From contig DATAAZ010000075.1 in NCBI GenBank assembly GCA_036259875.1, positions 15,430-79,429 on the forward strand: a stretch of 64,000 nucleotides of DNA, in the 5' to 3' direction. The DNA comes from DATAAZ01 sp036259875. Its GTDB lineage: Bacteria; Actinomycetota; Thermoleophilia; Gaiellales; Gaiellaceae. The position numbers and the translations under genes were made by a program. Under the pieces are notes generated by a model. The model saw nothing but the letters and a program-made list of their open reading frames with translations. It made no database searches and was not told the origin of the DNA. Numbering within the stretch: the stretch's first letter is position 1; the number at the start of each line of letters is the position of its first letter. This document shows, one piece after another, positions 8,872 to 17,240 of the stretch.

Positions 8872-9918
8872 GTGCACCGTCCCCGCTCGGTGCGCGACGC
8901 GGACGTTGCCGGCCGGCGCGTCCTCTGCCGCGTCGACTTCAACGTGCCGGTCGAGGACGGCCGCGTCGCCGACGACACGCGGATCCGGGCCGCGCTCCCG
9001 ACGGTCCGGCTTCTGCTCGACAAGCACGCGGCGGAGCTCTCGCTCTGCTCGCACCTCGGCCGGCCGAAGGGCTTCGACCCGGCGTTGTCGCTTCGGCCGG
9101 TGGAGGACCACCTGCGCACGCTCCTGCCCGACGAGCGGGTGCGCGTGCTCGAGAACACGCGCTTCCATCCCGGCGAGACGGCGAACGACCCCGAGTATGC
9201 GCGCGAGCTCGCCTCGCACGGGGACGTGTACGTGAACGACGCGTTCGGCTCGGCGCACCGCGCGCACGCGTCGACGGTGGGCGTTGCGGAGCTTCTGCCC
9301 GCGTACGCGGGCCTCCTCCTCGAGCGGGAGCTCCAGGAGCTGGGTCGCCTGCTCGAGGACGCCGAGCGCCCCTTCGTGGCCGTGCTCGGCGGCGCGAAGG
9401 TCGAGGACAAGGTGGGCGTCGTCGAGTCGCTCGCGCACCGGGCCGACGCTGTGCTCGTCGGCGGGAAGATGGCCGCCGAGCTCGCTGCACGATCACCGTT
9501 AGAGGGACGCGAGGTCGTCCTTCCCGCCGACGTCGTCGCCGCCGAGCGATTCGACCCCCAGGCGGAAGCGCGCGTCGTGGACGCCGACGCCGTTCCCGAC
9601 GGCTGGCTCCCGCTCGACATCGGGCCTCGGACGCGGGCGGCCTTCGCCGCGCGGATCGACGATGCGCGCACCGTCTTCTGGAACGGGCCGATGGGCGTCT
9701 TCGAGTGGCCGCGCTTCTCCGAGGGGACGAAGGCGATCGCCGAGGCGGTCGCGGCAGCGGAGGCGCACGCGGTTGTCGGCGGCGGCGACTCGGTCCGCGC
9801 CGTCGAGGAGCTGGGAGTGGCCAATCGGATCGACTGGGTCTCGACCGGCGGCGGCGCGTCGCTCGAGCTCCTCGAGGGCAAGGAGCTCCCGGGCGTCACC
9901 GTCATCCCCGCGGCGTAG
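8872..9918 (+). CDS. pgk: Phosphoglycerate kinase, short form
   Basis: A 348-aa kinase interconverting 1,3-bisphosphoglycerate + ADP and 3-phosphoglycerate + ATP. It begins with GTG seven bases after gap. Family motifs are all present: CRVDFNVPVEDGRV, HLGRPKG, ENTRFHPGE, NDAFGSAHRAHAST, GGAKVEDKVGVVESL, WNGPMGVFE, GGGDSVRAVEEL and the terminal STGGGASLELLEGKELPGV. The usual length is about 390-400 aa; roughly 45 residues are missing, mainly between VLVGGKMA and the ensuing strand, where the C-domain normally carries extra helices. Catalytic residues seem intact, so this looks like a compact functional enzyme. Confidence 0.95.
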   Translation: MHRPRSVRDADVAGRRVLCRVDFNVPVEDGRVADDTRIRAALPTVRLLLDKHAAELSLCSHLGRPKGFDPALSLRPVEDHLRTLLPDERVRVLENTRFHPGETANDPEYARELASHGDVYVNDAFGSAHRAHASTVGVAELLPAYAGLLLERELQELGRLLEDAERPFVAVLGGAKVEDKVGVVESLAHRADAVLVGGKMAAELAARSPLEGREVVLPADVVAAERFDPQAEARVVDADAVPDGWLPLDIGPRTRAAFAARIDDARTVFWNGPMGVFEWPRFSEGTKAIAEAVAAAEAHAVVGGGDSVRAVEELGVANRIDWVSTGGGASLELLEGKELPGVTVIPAA

Positions 9919-10085
9919 CCCGATCCCGCGGCGGGGCCCGCGCGCTCGCGTGTCAACAGCCACGTTGCCCCCGAGTCGCGCACGGCAGCTCCCGCCGCGC
10001 CTCGGTGGGACACCCCGGGATACCGGCCCAAGGCACCGCGCAGCGGGGGTGCGCGACGGCGTAGCGCTTAACATCCGCGTCCGCC

Positions 10086-10793
10086 ATGCCAGCGCTCGTC
10101 GCCGGGAACTGGAAGATGTACAAGGGGCCGGTTGAGACGCTCGCGTTCTGCGAGGCGTTTCGGCCGCCGGCCGGGGTCGACGTCGTCGTCTGCCCGCCGT
10201 TCGTGTCAATCGCCCCGGCACTCGCGAGCGGCCTCACGGTATACGCGCAGAACGTCCACTGGGAGCGGGAGGGTGCCTTCACGGGCGAGGTCTCGGCGCC
10301 GATGCTCGTCGAGCTCGGCGTCTCCGGCTCGCTCGTCGGCCACTCCGAGCGGCGCCAGTACTTCGGCGAGACGGACGAGACGGTCTCCGCGCGCGTCGCC
10401 GCAGCGCTGGACGTGGGCCTCGCCGTGATCGCGTGCGTGGGCGAGACCGAGGCCGAGCGCGAGCGAGGCGAGACCGAACGCGTCCTCCGCCGGCAGGTCG
10501 ACGCGGTCGCCGACGCGGCCGGCCAGCACGATCTGCTCTCGATCGCGTACGAGCCGGTCTGGGCGATCGGAACCGGCAAGACCGCGACGCCGGAAACCGC
10601 AGGGGAGGCGCATGCGTTGATCAAGAGCCTCCTCGACGTCGCGGTCCTCTACGGGGGGTCCGTGAAGCCCGAGAACGCCGAGGAGCTCCTCGCGCAGCCC
10701 GATGTGGACGGCGCCCTCGTGGGCGGTGCCTCGCTCGACGTGGAATCGTTCGCCGCGATTTGCGAAACGGCGGCCCGCCTTTCTCTCTCGTAG
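10086..10793 (+). CDS. tpiA: Triose-phosphate isomerase, compact form
   Basis: A 235-aa TIM barrel interconverting dihydroxyacetone phosphate and glyceraldehyde 3-phosphate. The catalytic residues are visible: Lys in AGNWKMYKG, His in GHSERRQYFGE and Glu in AYEPVWAIGTGKTATPE. The phosphate-binding end is LYGGSVKPENAEELL...GALVGGASL. It is about 15-20 residues shorter than most bacterial TIMs; the helix between AGEAHALIKSLL and LYGGSV is nearly deleted. A 167-bp gap separates it from pgk, and I see no gene or clear signal in that gap. Confidence 0.95.
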   Translation: MPALVAGNWKMYKGPVETLAFCEAFRPPAGVDVVVCPPFVSIAPALASGLTVYAQNVHWEREGAFTGEVSAPMLVELGVSGSLVGHSERRQYFGETDETVSARVAAALDVGLAVIACVGETEAERERGETERVLRRQVDAVADAAGQHDLLSIAYEPVWAIGTGKTATPETAGEAHALIKSLLDVAVLYGGSVKPENAEELLAQPDVDGALVGGASLDVESFAAICETAARLSLS

Positions 10794-12247
10794 CGCTCGT
10801 CATCCTCGACGGGTGGGGGTGCGCGCCGCCCGGCCCCGGGAATGCAGTCGACCTCGCCTCGACGCCCGTGTTCGACGGCCTCTGGACGCGCCACCCGCAC
10901 ACGACGCTCTCGGCCTCGGGGCTCGCGGTGGGGCTCCCTTCGGGCCAGATGGGGAATTCGGAGGTCGGCCACCTGACGATCGGCTCAGGTCGGGTCGTCT
11001 TCCAGGACCTGGTCCGCATCAACAACGCGATCGAGGACGGCTCCTTCTACGAGAACGAGGCGCTTCGGGGCGCCTTCGCACGGGCGCGCGAGCGAGGCGC
11101 GAACGTCCATCTGCTCGGCCTCGTCTCATACGGCGGGGTCCACTCGCACATCGCGCACGTCCGCGCGCTGCTCGAGCTCGCTCGGCGCGACGGGATGAAC
11201 GAGCGGACGTTCCTCCACGCGTTCACGGACGGGCGTGACGTCTCGCCGGTCGCCGCGAGCGACGACCTCCGCGAGCTCGTCGCCGAGGGCGCGTTGGTCG
11301 CCACGGTGAGTGGCCGCTATTACGCGATGGACCGGGACGGTCGCTGGGACCGCACGGAGCGCGCCTACGCGGCGATCTGTCTCGGGGAAGGAGACGCACA
11401 GACGGATCCGGTGGCGGCCGTCGAGCGGAGCTACGCACTCGGGGTGACCGACGAGTTCGTCGAGCCGGCACCCATTCCCGCCTTTCCGCGCCTCGGGCCG
11501 AGAGACGCTGCGATCTTCTTCAATTTCCGTCCCGACCGGGCCCGTCAACTCTGTCAGCGGCTGCTCGACGGCCGATACGACGTGACGACGATGACGCGGT
11601 ACCGCGAGGACTTCCCGTTCCCCGTCGCGTTCTCGGAGCAGAACGTCGAGGAGGCGATGGCCGAGGTGCTCGCGGAACAGGGAGTTCGTCAGCTCCACCT
11701 CGCCGAGACGGAGAAGTACGCGCACGTGACGTACTTCTTCAACGGCGGGATCGAGTCGGAGTGGGCGGGAGAGACCCGCATCCTCGTCCCCTCTCCGCGC
11801 GACGTCCCGACCTACGATCGAAAGCCGGAGATGTCGGCGCGCGAAGTGGCCGGGCGCTTCGTCGAAGAGATCGGCAAGGGATATCGGTTCGCGATCGTGA
11901 ACTTCGCGAACCCCGACATGGTCGGCCACACGGGCGTGATCTCGGCCGTCATCCGCGCGGTCGAGACGGTCGACGAGTGCCTGGGGCGCGTCGTCGATGC
12001 CGTCCACGCGCACGGCGGCGTCTGCGTCGTCACCGCCGACCACGGCAACGCGGAGCAGATGCTCGACGCGGACGGCGTGAGCGCGCATACCGCGCACACG
12101 ACGAACCCGGTTCCGCTGGTCGTCACGGTCGAGCGAGGGCGGCTCGGCGCCGGCGGCACGCTGTCCGATCTCGTGCCGACGTGCCTCTACTTGCTCGGCC
12201 TCCCCCAGCCGCAGGAGATGACCGGCCAGAACCTAATGGAAGCGTAA
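10760..12247 (+). CDS. gpmI: 2,3-bisphosphoglycerate-independent phosphoglycerate mutase
   Basis: About 495 aa, of the alkaline phosphatase superfamily; it interconverts 3- and 2-phosphoglycerate with two Mn2+ ions. The phosphoserine nucleophile is in MGNSEVGHLTIGSGR, and metal ligands are seen in LVALVILDGWG, NFANPDMVGHTG and VTADHGNAEQM...AHTAHTTNPVP. No ATG or GTG lies at the expected N-terminus; the only usable start near it is TTG at 10760, which overlaps tpiA by 34 bases, so the exact start is uncertain. It closes the glycolytic operon. Confidence 0.93.
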   Translation: MRNGGPPFSLVALVILDGWGCAPPGPGNAVDLASTPVFDGLWTRHPHTTLSASGLAVGLPSGQMGNSEVGHLTIGSGRVVFQDLVRINNAIEDGSFYENEALRGAFARARERGANVHLLGLVSYGGVHSHIAHVRALLELARRDGMNERTFLHAFTDGRDVSPVAASDDLRELVAEGALVATVSGRYYAMDRDGRWDRTERAYAAICLGEGDAQTDPVAAVERSYALGVTDEFVEPAPIPAFPRLGPRDAAIFFNFRPDRARQLCQRLLDGRYDVTTMTRYREDFPFPVAFSEQNVEEAMAEVLAEQGVRQLHLAETEKYAHVTYFFNGGIESEWAGETRILVPSPRDVPTYDRKPEMSAREVAGRFVEEIGKGYRFAIVNFANPDMVGHTGVISAVIRAVETVDECLGRVVDAVHAHGGVCVVTADHGNAEQMLDADGVSAHTAHTTNPVPLVVTVERGRLGAGGTLSDLVPTCLYLLGLPQPQEMTGQNLMEA

Positions 12248-12302
12248 CGGCCGGATTCCGGCTCCGCTCCTATACTCCGTCCACCGCAGCATCGAGACGC
12301 AC

Positions 12303-12893
12303 GTGTCGCTTCCTCAGCCGGATTTCGCCCTTCTCCGCAAGGCGCAGCGGGGGGACGAGCGCGCGTTCGCGGTCATCGTCCGCGCGTACGAGCTTCCGGT
12401 CTTCAACTACGTCCTTCGTACGGTCGGCGACCGTGCGCTTGCGGAGGACCTGACCCAGGAGATCTTCCTCCGGATCTACCAGGGCCTCCCGAGCTTCTCG
12501 CTGCGCTCCCGCTTCACGACGTGGCTTTTCCAGGTCGCCAAGAACCGCCTGCTCGACGAGCTTCGTGCCCGCGAGCGGCGCCCGCGCCGCGCGATCCCGA
12601 TCGAGGACGCGCCGCCGATCGACGTCGTCGATACTCCCGTCGAGCGCCTGGAGGCGATCGAGGCGGTGTGGCGCGCGGTCGGAGCGCTGAACCCGGACCT
12701 CAAGATGGCGCTCTTGCTCCGCGACGTCGTCGGCCTGCCCTATACGGAGATCGCGGACTCGCTCGAGATCACGCTCGCGACGGTGAAGTGGCGAATCTAC
12801 CGCGCGCGCGAGGAGGTTCAGCTCGCCCTAGCGCGCGAGGGGATCACGCTGCACGACCGCGACGAGGCGGTCGCGGCGCACGACGAGGCGTAG
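12303..12893 (+). CDS. ECF-type RNA polymerase sigma factor
   Basis: A 196-aa extracytoplasmic-function sigma factor, starting at GTG. Region 2 is clear (RAFAVIVRAYELPVFNYVLR, then DLTQEIFLRIYQGLPSF and TWLFQVAKNRLLDELR), then an acidic linker and region 4 (LLRDVVGLPYTEIADSLEITLATVKWRIYRAREEV), the helix-turn-helix that reads the -35 element. No anti-sigma gene follows it; the next genes are on the opposite strand. The signal it responds to is not shown by the sequence. Confidence 0.92.
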   Translation: MSLPQPDFALLRKAQRGDERAFAVIVRAYELPVFNYVLRTVGDRALAEDLTQEIFLRIYQGLPSFSLRSRFTTWLFQVAKNRLLDELRARERRPRRAIPIEDAPPIDVVDTPVERLEAIEAVWRAVGALNPDLKMALLLRDVVGLPYTEIADSLEITLATVKWRIYRAREEVQLALAREGITLHDRDEAVAAHDEA

Positions 12894-13055
12894 CCCGTCA
12901 ACGCCTAGGCCGACACCGCCCCGGCGCGTCCCGATTCGGCCTTGCGCAGGAGCTGAAGCGCGACGAACCCGAGCCAGAGAACCCAGGCAAACGTGGTCGC
13001 CCGCATGGCGGCACCGGTCCCAACGCCGAGAAGAGGACGCCGACGAGAACCGCGC

Positions 13056-13268
13056 TCAGTCCGCGACGATCACGGCGCGAATGCCCGGGTGCCTCGCCCG
13101 CCACTCGTCGAGATCGCGCTGGCCGCGTCGGCGGTCGGCTGATGCGCTGACGGCGTTGATCGGCACCGCGACGACCTGGCCCCGTTCCTCGATGGCGAGG
13201 TACCCCCGGGCTCGCAGGAACCCGATGAGCTCTTCAGTGAGAGCGGAATCGCTGATCTCGATGAACAT
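13056..13268 (-). CDS. Small protein of unknown function
   Basis: A 70-aa predicted protein (MFIEISDSALTEELIGFLRA...RHPGIRAVIVAD). It has an N-terminal acidic helix, a beta hairpin (GYLAIEERGQVVAVPINA) and a basic middle segment. Its normal amino-acid composition contrasts with the Arg/Pro-rich shadows in other frames here, which is the main reason to believe it. No good ribosome site is visible. I recognise no named family. About 160 bp of apparently non-coding DNA separates it from the sigma gene. Confidence 0.55.
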   Translation of the reverse strand: MFIEISDSALTEELIGFLRARGYLAIEERGQVVAVPINAVSASADRRRGQRDLDEWRARHPGIRAVIVAD

Positions 13269-13611
13269 CGCCGCAGAGAAGGAGGGAGCACCGGCGTCCA
13301 CGTCTTCATCGGTCGGCGCACGGCGAAGGTGTTCCCCCATCGTGGGGTGACGAGCCACCGACTCTCGGAAGCGCCGTGGCCGTCGCCGTCCCGCGGTCCA
13401 ATGGGCGACGACGTGCCGTATGACGCAATCAGCGGACCCGTGGACCTCGTGCCCGGGCTCAGCGACGACGAACGCCCGCGTAGAAACGCTTACATCTGGT
13501 ATACGAGCCATGGGCGCCGGTCTTGCGTCCCGAGGTCGGCCGCAGCCTCGCGGATCCCGGCGCCCTCTACCTACTCAGATGCACCGTGGACCTCGAACCT
13601 TGTGCCGTGCC
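13269..13611. other. Intergenic region without a convincing gene
   Basis: About 340 bp between a small hypothetical gene and the kinase gene end. The open frames across it have shadow-like composition. A TGGTATAC extended -10-like hexamer occurs near 13497, on the plus strand and pointing into the 3' end of the kinase gene; I assign it no role. Confidence 0.4.
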
Positions 13612-14736
13612 CTAGTCGCGGCGTGTGTGGTCACGAATCCACTCCGCGAACTCCCGGGCCTGCTCGGCGGCGTCGTCGAGGCGCGGCACCGGTTCGATCT
13701 CCGCGGGAGCGGGGTCGGCGCCGCCGCGGCTCTCACGCGCGAGCGCGTAGACGCCGAGCGCGATCACGGCAGCGAGCGCGATCCCGAGCACGAGCGTGAG
13801 GATCGGGATCCCGGGGCGCTCGCGGCGAAGCGGCGCGGTCGCGCGCGTCGGCTGCTCGGCGTCCCGTGCCGGCCCGGTTTCGATCCCCCGGGCAAACGGC
13901 ACGGTCACCGCCTCGGGGCGAGGCGTGCCGGTGAGCGCGTCAGCGACCTCGGCGGGCGAGGCCGGGCGATGGCGCGGGTCTCTCGCGAGGCAGCGCATCA
14001 CGGCGTCCTCGGCATTGGGGGGGACGTCCGGCGCGAGCTCGCGCACCGGCGTCACGGGTTCGTCGTGGGCGCCGGCGAGGTGAACGAGGGTTTCGAAGCG
14101 GCGGGGCGGGCGGCCCGTGTACAGCTCATAGAGGACGACGCCGAGCGAGTAGACGTCGGCCGCGGTTGTGACCTCCTCGCCGCGAGCCTGCTCCGGCGCC
14201 AGGTAGTTGAGCGTGCCGAGGATCGTCCCGACCTGCGTGAGCTGGGTCGCCTGCGCGGGGCGCGCAATCCCGAAGTCGACGACCTTGAGGACGCCGTCGT
14301 GGCGGCGGAGAAGGTTTGCCGGCTTGACGTCGCGGTGGACGACGCCGCGGCTATGGGCCGCCTCGAGCGCCGCGCAGGCCTGAACGCCGACGTCGGCGAC
14401 GTGCGCGGGCTCGAGTCTCCCTTCGCGTTCGAGCACGCGTTCGAGGCCCTCGCCGTCGACGTACTCCATCACGATGAAAAGCCGGCGCTCGTCCTCGCCC
14501 GTGTCGAAGATCTGGACGATGTTCGGGTGCGCCAGCTGCGCCGCGACCTGCGCCTCGCGGCGAAAGCGGCGGGCGAAGGCGTCGTCCGCAGCGAGCGACT
14601 GCTCGAGAACCTTGATTGCGACCGGCCGGTCGAGCGCGGCATCGCGCGCGAGGTAGACGGTCGACATCCCGCCGCGGCCGAGCGTGCGCTCGACGACGTA
14701 GCGGCCCCCGGCGAAGGAATCACTCGTCGTCGCCAT
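13612..14736 (-). CDS. Transmembrane serine/threonine protein kinase
   Basis: A 374-aa Hanks-type kinase. The P-loop is GRGGMSTVYLARD, the ATP Lys is in VAIKVLEQ, the catalytic loop is HRDVKPANLL near residue 130, the DFG motif is VVDFGIARP and the P+1 loop is GTLNYLAPEQARGE. A single transmembrane helix (about residues 310-331) is followed by an extracytoplasmic tail of only about 40 residues with no PASTA repeats, so it differs from PknB-type muropeptide sensors. The start ATG (MATTSDSFAGGRY) overlaps the preceding lipoprotein gene by 17 bases. Kinase, lipoprotein and phosphoesterase are read in one direction. Confidence 0.93.
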   Translation of the reverse strand: MATTSDSFAGGRYVVERTLGRGGMSTVYLARDAALDRPVAIKVLEQSLAADDAFARRFRREAQVAAQLAHPNIVQIFDTGEDERRLFIVMEYVDGEGLERVLEREGRLEPAHVADVGVQACAALEAAHSRGVVHRDVKPANLLRRHDGVLKVVDFGIARPAQATQLTQVGTILGTLNYLAPEQARGEEVTTAADVYSLGVVLYELYTGRPPRRFETLVHLAGAHDEPVTPVRELAPDVPPNAEDAVMRCLARDPRHRPASPAEVADALTGTPRPEAVTVPFARGIETGPARDAEQPTRATAPLRRERPGIPILTLVLGIALAAVIALGVYALARESRGGADPAPAEIEPVPRLDDAAEQAREFAEWIRDHTRRD

Positions 14737-15376
14737 CCTCGCCGTTTCCTTCCCCGTCTCCGCCGCCGCGGTTTTCCTGCTCGCATTCCTTGAGCGCGTC
14801 CTTGACGGCGTCACGCTCCGCCTCGAGGGCTTCGCGGACCGGGTCGTCCTTCGGCACCTCACCGATCTGCGCCTCGAGCGCGTCGAGCTCCGCCTGGAGC
14901 GCCTGACACGGATCTTCCTCGGGGACAGGAGGCGGCGGCGCCGGAGGCGGTGGCTCGGGCGCAGGCGGCGGCGGCGGCGGGGGTGGGGGAGGCGGTGGAA
15001 CGAGCTCGAGGAGGTGCGCCGCGCCTGCGCGAAGCTCGCCGCGGAGCGCGCGCGGCACGTTGCCGTCCTCGATCGCGGCGTCGACGAGGCCGATGAGCTC
15101 CACCGCCTCGGCGCGGGCGCGCCCCGCGTCGCCGGCGGCGAGCGCCTCCTCCACGTCCGCCGTTTGGGCGGCGAGCTCGTTCCCGAGCGCGGCCGGGAGC
15201 TCGGGCGCCGGGCGTCCCGAGCCGTCGGAGCCGCCGCAGCCCACGAGGGCGAGCGCCACGAGCAGGGCGCTAAAGACCGTGCTCGAGACGCTCGGCCAGT
15301 GTCTCCGGAAGGCCGCGCTCGCGGATCTCCTCCTGGGTCGTTGCGACCGCGTACGGAACACGCCGAAAGACTGCAC
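14720..15376 (-). CDS. Proline-rich lipoprotein with coiled-coil segment
   Basis: Up to 218 aa. A basic N-region leads to a lipoprotein signal (VFSALLVALALVGCGG, lipobox Cys near residue 46), then an Ala/Glu-rich helical domain, a stretch of about 30 residues that is almost all proline (around residue 125) and a coiled coil rich in Glu/Lys/Ala ending in an acidic Gly/Asp/Glu tail. Starts are limited to GTG codons at 15376 or 15361, both inside the upstream phosphoesterase gene, so the true N-terminus is unsure. Its stop overlaps the kinase start. I suggest, as inference only, an envelope partner or sensor for that kinase. Confidence 0.75.
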   Translation of the reverse strand: MQSFGVFRTRSQRPRRRSASAAFRRHWPSVSSTVFSALLVALALVGCGGSDGSGRPAPELPAALGNELAAQTADVEEALAAGDAGRARAEAVELIGLVDAAIEDGNVPRALRGELRAGAAHLLELVPPPPPPPPPPPPAPEPPPPAPPPPVPEEDPCQALQAELDALEAQIGEVPKDDPVREALEAERDAVKDALKECEQENRGGGDGEGNGEDGDDE

Positions 15377-16001
15377 GACGCGTGTCGAGGTCGAGCAGAA
15401 GGTAGGCCGCGTTGGGATCGCCGTCGCGCGGCTGTCCGACCGACCCCGGGTTCAGGAGCCACCGCTCTGCGTCGCCGAGCTCGAGCTCGGTCCCGCCGGG
15501 CGCGAGTCCGCCGAGCACCCGGTCGTCCGCGAGCGCGAAGGCGAGCGCGACATGGCTGTGTCCGACGAGGATTGTCGCCTCCGGCGCGGCGAGCATCGAC
15601 GCGAACGCGACGTCGGCGGAAAGGACGTACTCCCAGACGGGATCGCGTGGGCTCGCGTGGTAGAGCCCGATCGTCTCTCGCACCGAGCGTGCGTCGAGCT
15701 GCTCGAGGAACGCACGGGGCTCGCTGACGAGGACGGCTCGCGTCCAGCGCGCGACGGCCGCGGCGTCAGGCGAGAACTCCTCGAGGTCGATCAGCCCCAG
15801 CACGCCGAGATCGTGGTTGCCGACGAGGCAGACGTCCGCGCGCTCGGCGACGAGGCGCACGCACTCGTTGGGGCGCGGCCCGTACCCTAGGAGGTCGCCG
15901 AGGCACCAGACCTCGTCCGGGTCGTCTTCGGCGACGGCGGCGAGCACCGCCTCGAGCGCATGCAGGTTTCCGTGGACGTCCGTGATCACGCAGGCGCGCA
16001 T
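15270..16001 (-). CDS. Calcineurin-like metallophosphoesterase
   Basis: A 243-aa protein of the YfcE/MJ0936-like branch. The five metal-binding blocks are in order: ITDVHGN at residue 7, CLGDLLGYGP near 34, GNHD near 62, a conserved His region HASPRD and GHSHVALAF near 147, ending with LLNPGSVGQPRDGDP, the usual signature of this subfamily. Substrates of relatives are cyclic nucleotides or phosphodiesters. It heads the operon with the lipoprotein and Ser/Thr kinase. Its 5' end overlaps the start region of the divergent protease gene. Confidence 0.9.
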   Translation of the reverse strand: MRACVITDVHGNLHALEAVLAAVAEDDPDEVWCLGDLLGYGPRPNECVRLVAERADVCLVGNHDLGVLGLIDLEEFSPDAAAVARWTRAVLVSEPRAFLEQLDARSVRETIGLYHASPRDPVWEYVLSADVAFASMLAAPEATILVGHSHVALAFALADDRVLGGLAPGGTELELGDAERWLLNPGSVGQPRDGDPNAAYLLLDLDTRRAVFRRVPYAVATTQEEIRERGLPETLAERLEHGL

Positions 16002-17219
16002 CGCAGGCGCGCAACGCTAGCCGGTGCCGTCGCGCTCCTCGCCGCCGGTGCGGCTGCCGCGCTTCTGCTGCGGACGAAGACGCCCGCGCTCGATCTCCCA
16101 GAGCTCGCACCCGAGCGGTACTTTCCGGGTGCCGACCTCGAGCGCGCCGACGGGTTCCGGCGCGTCACGCGCGGCCTTTGGGCCGGGTCGGTCGTGGTCG
16201 AGCTCGCCGTGCTCGGCATCCTGGTCTGGAACCGCCGGCCGCTCGCCGCCCGGGTCGCGCGCGTCGCGCGCGGTCGCGTGCGCACCGGGATCGGGCTCGG
16301 GCTCGTTGCCGTCGTCGCCGTGTGGGTGGCGTCGCTTCCCCTCGACGTCGTCCGTCACTGGTGGGATCGTCGCTACGGGCTCTCGCGGCAGGGCTACGAC
16401 GCGTGGCTCGGCGATCGCGGGGTCTCGCTCGGCGTCCGCGCCGTCCTCCTCTCGATCGCGGTCGGCGGGGCGGTGTACCTGGCGTCGCGGCTCGGTCGGC
16501 GCTGGTGGCTCGCGGGAGCGCCCGCGCTCGTCGCCGTCGGGACCGTCTACCTCCTCGCGCAGCCGCTCGTCGTCCAGCCGCTCTTCAACCGCTTCTCGCC
16601 CCTTCCCGATCCCGCGCTCGCGGGCGAGATCGAGCGCCTCGCCGAGCGGATGGGGGTGGAGGTCGAAACCGTCCAGGTGGCCGACGCGAGCCGGCGGACG
16701 ACGACGGCAAACGCCTACGTCGCCGGGCTCGGGCCGACGCGCCGCGTCGTCTTCTACGACACGATCCTCGACGGGCGCTTCACCGACGCCGAGCTCGTCG
16801 CGGTCGCGGCGCACGAGCTCGCACACGTCGAGCGCCGGCACCTCTGGAAGGGGCTCGCATGGTTCGCGCTCTTCGCGGTCCCCGGCGTCGCGGCGGTCGC
16901 GGCCGTCACCGAGCGCCACGGCGGCCTGCGCGATCCGGCACTCGTGCCGCTCGGGCTCCTGACAGCCGTCGTCGTCTCGCTCGTCGTGATGCCGCTCGCG
17001 AACGCGGTCTCGCGGAGGTACGAGGCCGAGGCGGATTGGCTCGCGCTCACTGCGACGCGCGATCCCGACGCGGCCGTCGGCCTCGATCGCCGCCTCGTCC
17101 TGACGTCGCTTGGCGACCCGACGCCGCCCGCATGGGCGAAGGTGCTCCTCTCGACGCATCCCCCGGCGATGGAGCGGATCGCGATGGCGGAGGCATTCCG
17201 GGCGCGGCTCGGCCGCTGA
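15960..17219 (+). CDS. M48-family (Ste24-like) membrane zinc metalloprotease
   Basis: About 419 aa with six or seven hydrophobic segments. The zinc motif HELAH lies near residue 282 and the third ligand in EAEADWLAL near residue 352; LAQPLVVQPLFNRFSPLPD and ADASRRTTTANAYVAGLG are typical of CAAX prenyl protease 1 homologues. Bacterial members probably degrade or process membrane proteins. No start codon occurs after 16001, so translation must begin at ATG 15960 or GTG 15972, inside the 5' end of the divergent phosphoesterase gene. Confidence 0.88.
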   Translation: MQVSVDVRDHAGAHRRRATLAGAVALLAAGAAAALLLRTKTPALDLPELAPERYFPGADLERADGFRRVTRGLWAGSVVVELAVLGILVWNRRPLAARVARVARGRVRTGIGLGLVAVVAVWVASLPLDVVRHWWDRRYGLSRQGYDAWLGDRGVSLGVRAVLLSIAVGGAVYLASRLGRRWWLAGAPALVAVGTVYLLAQPLVVQPLFNRFSPLPDPALAGEIERLAERMGVEVETVQVADASRRTTTANAYVAGLGPTRRVVFYDTILDGRFTDAELVAVAAHELAHVERRHLWKGLAWFALFAVPGVAAVAAVTERHGGLRDPALVPLGLLTAVVVSLVVMPLANAVSRRYEAEADWLALTATRDPDAAVGLDRRLVLTSLGDPTPPAWAKVLLSTHPPAMERIAMAEAFRARLGR

Positions 17220-17240
17220 CAGCGGCATACGATTGCCCCG

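Noticed and set aside
12905..13006. Possible 33-residue membrane peptide on the minus strand (MRATTFAWVLWLGFVALQLL...)
   Set aside because: It has an ATG and a hydrophobic helix but no ribosome site, and is too short to separate from chance.
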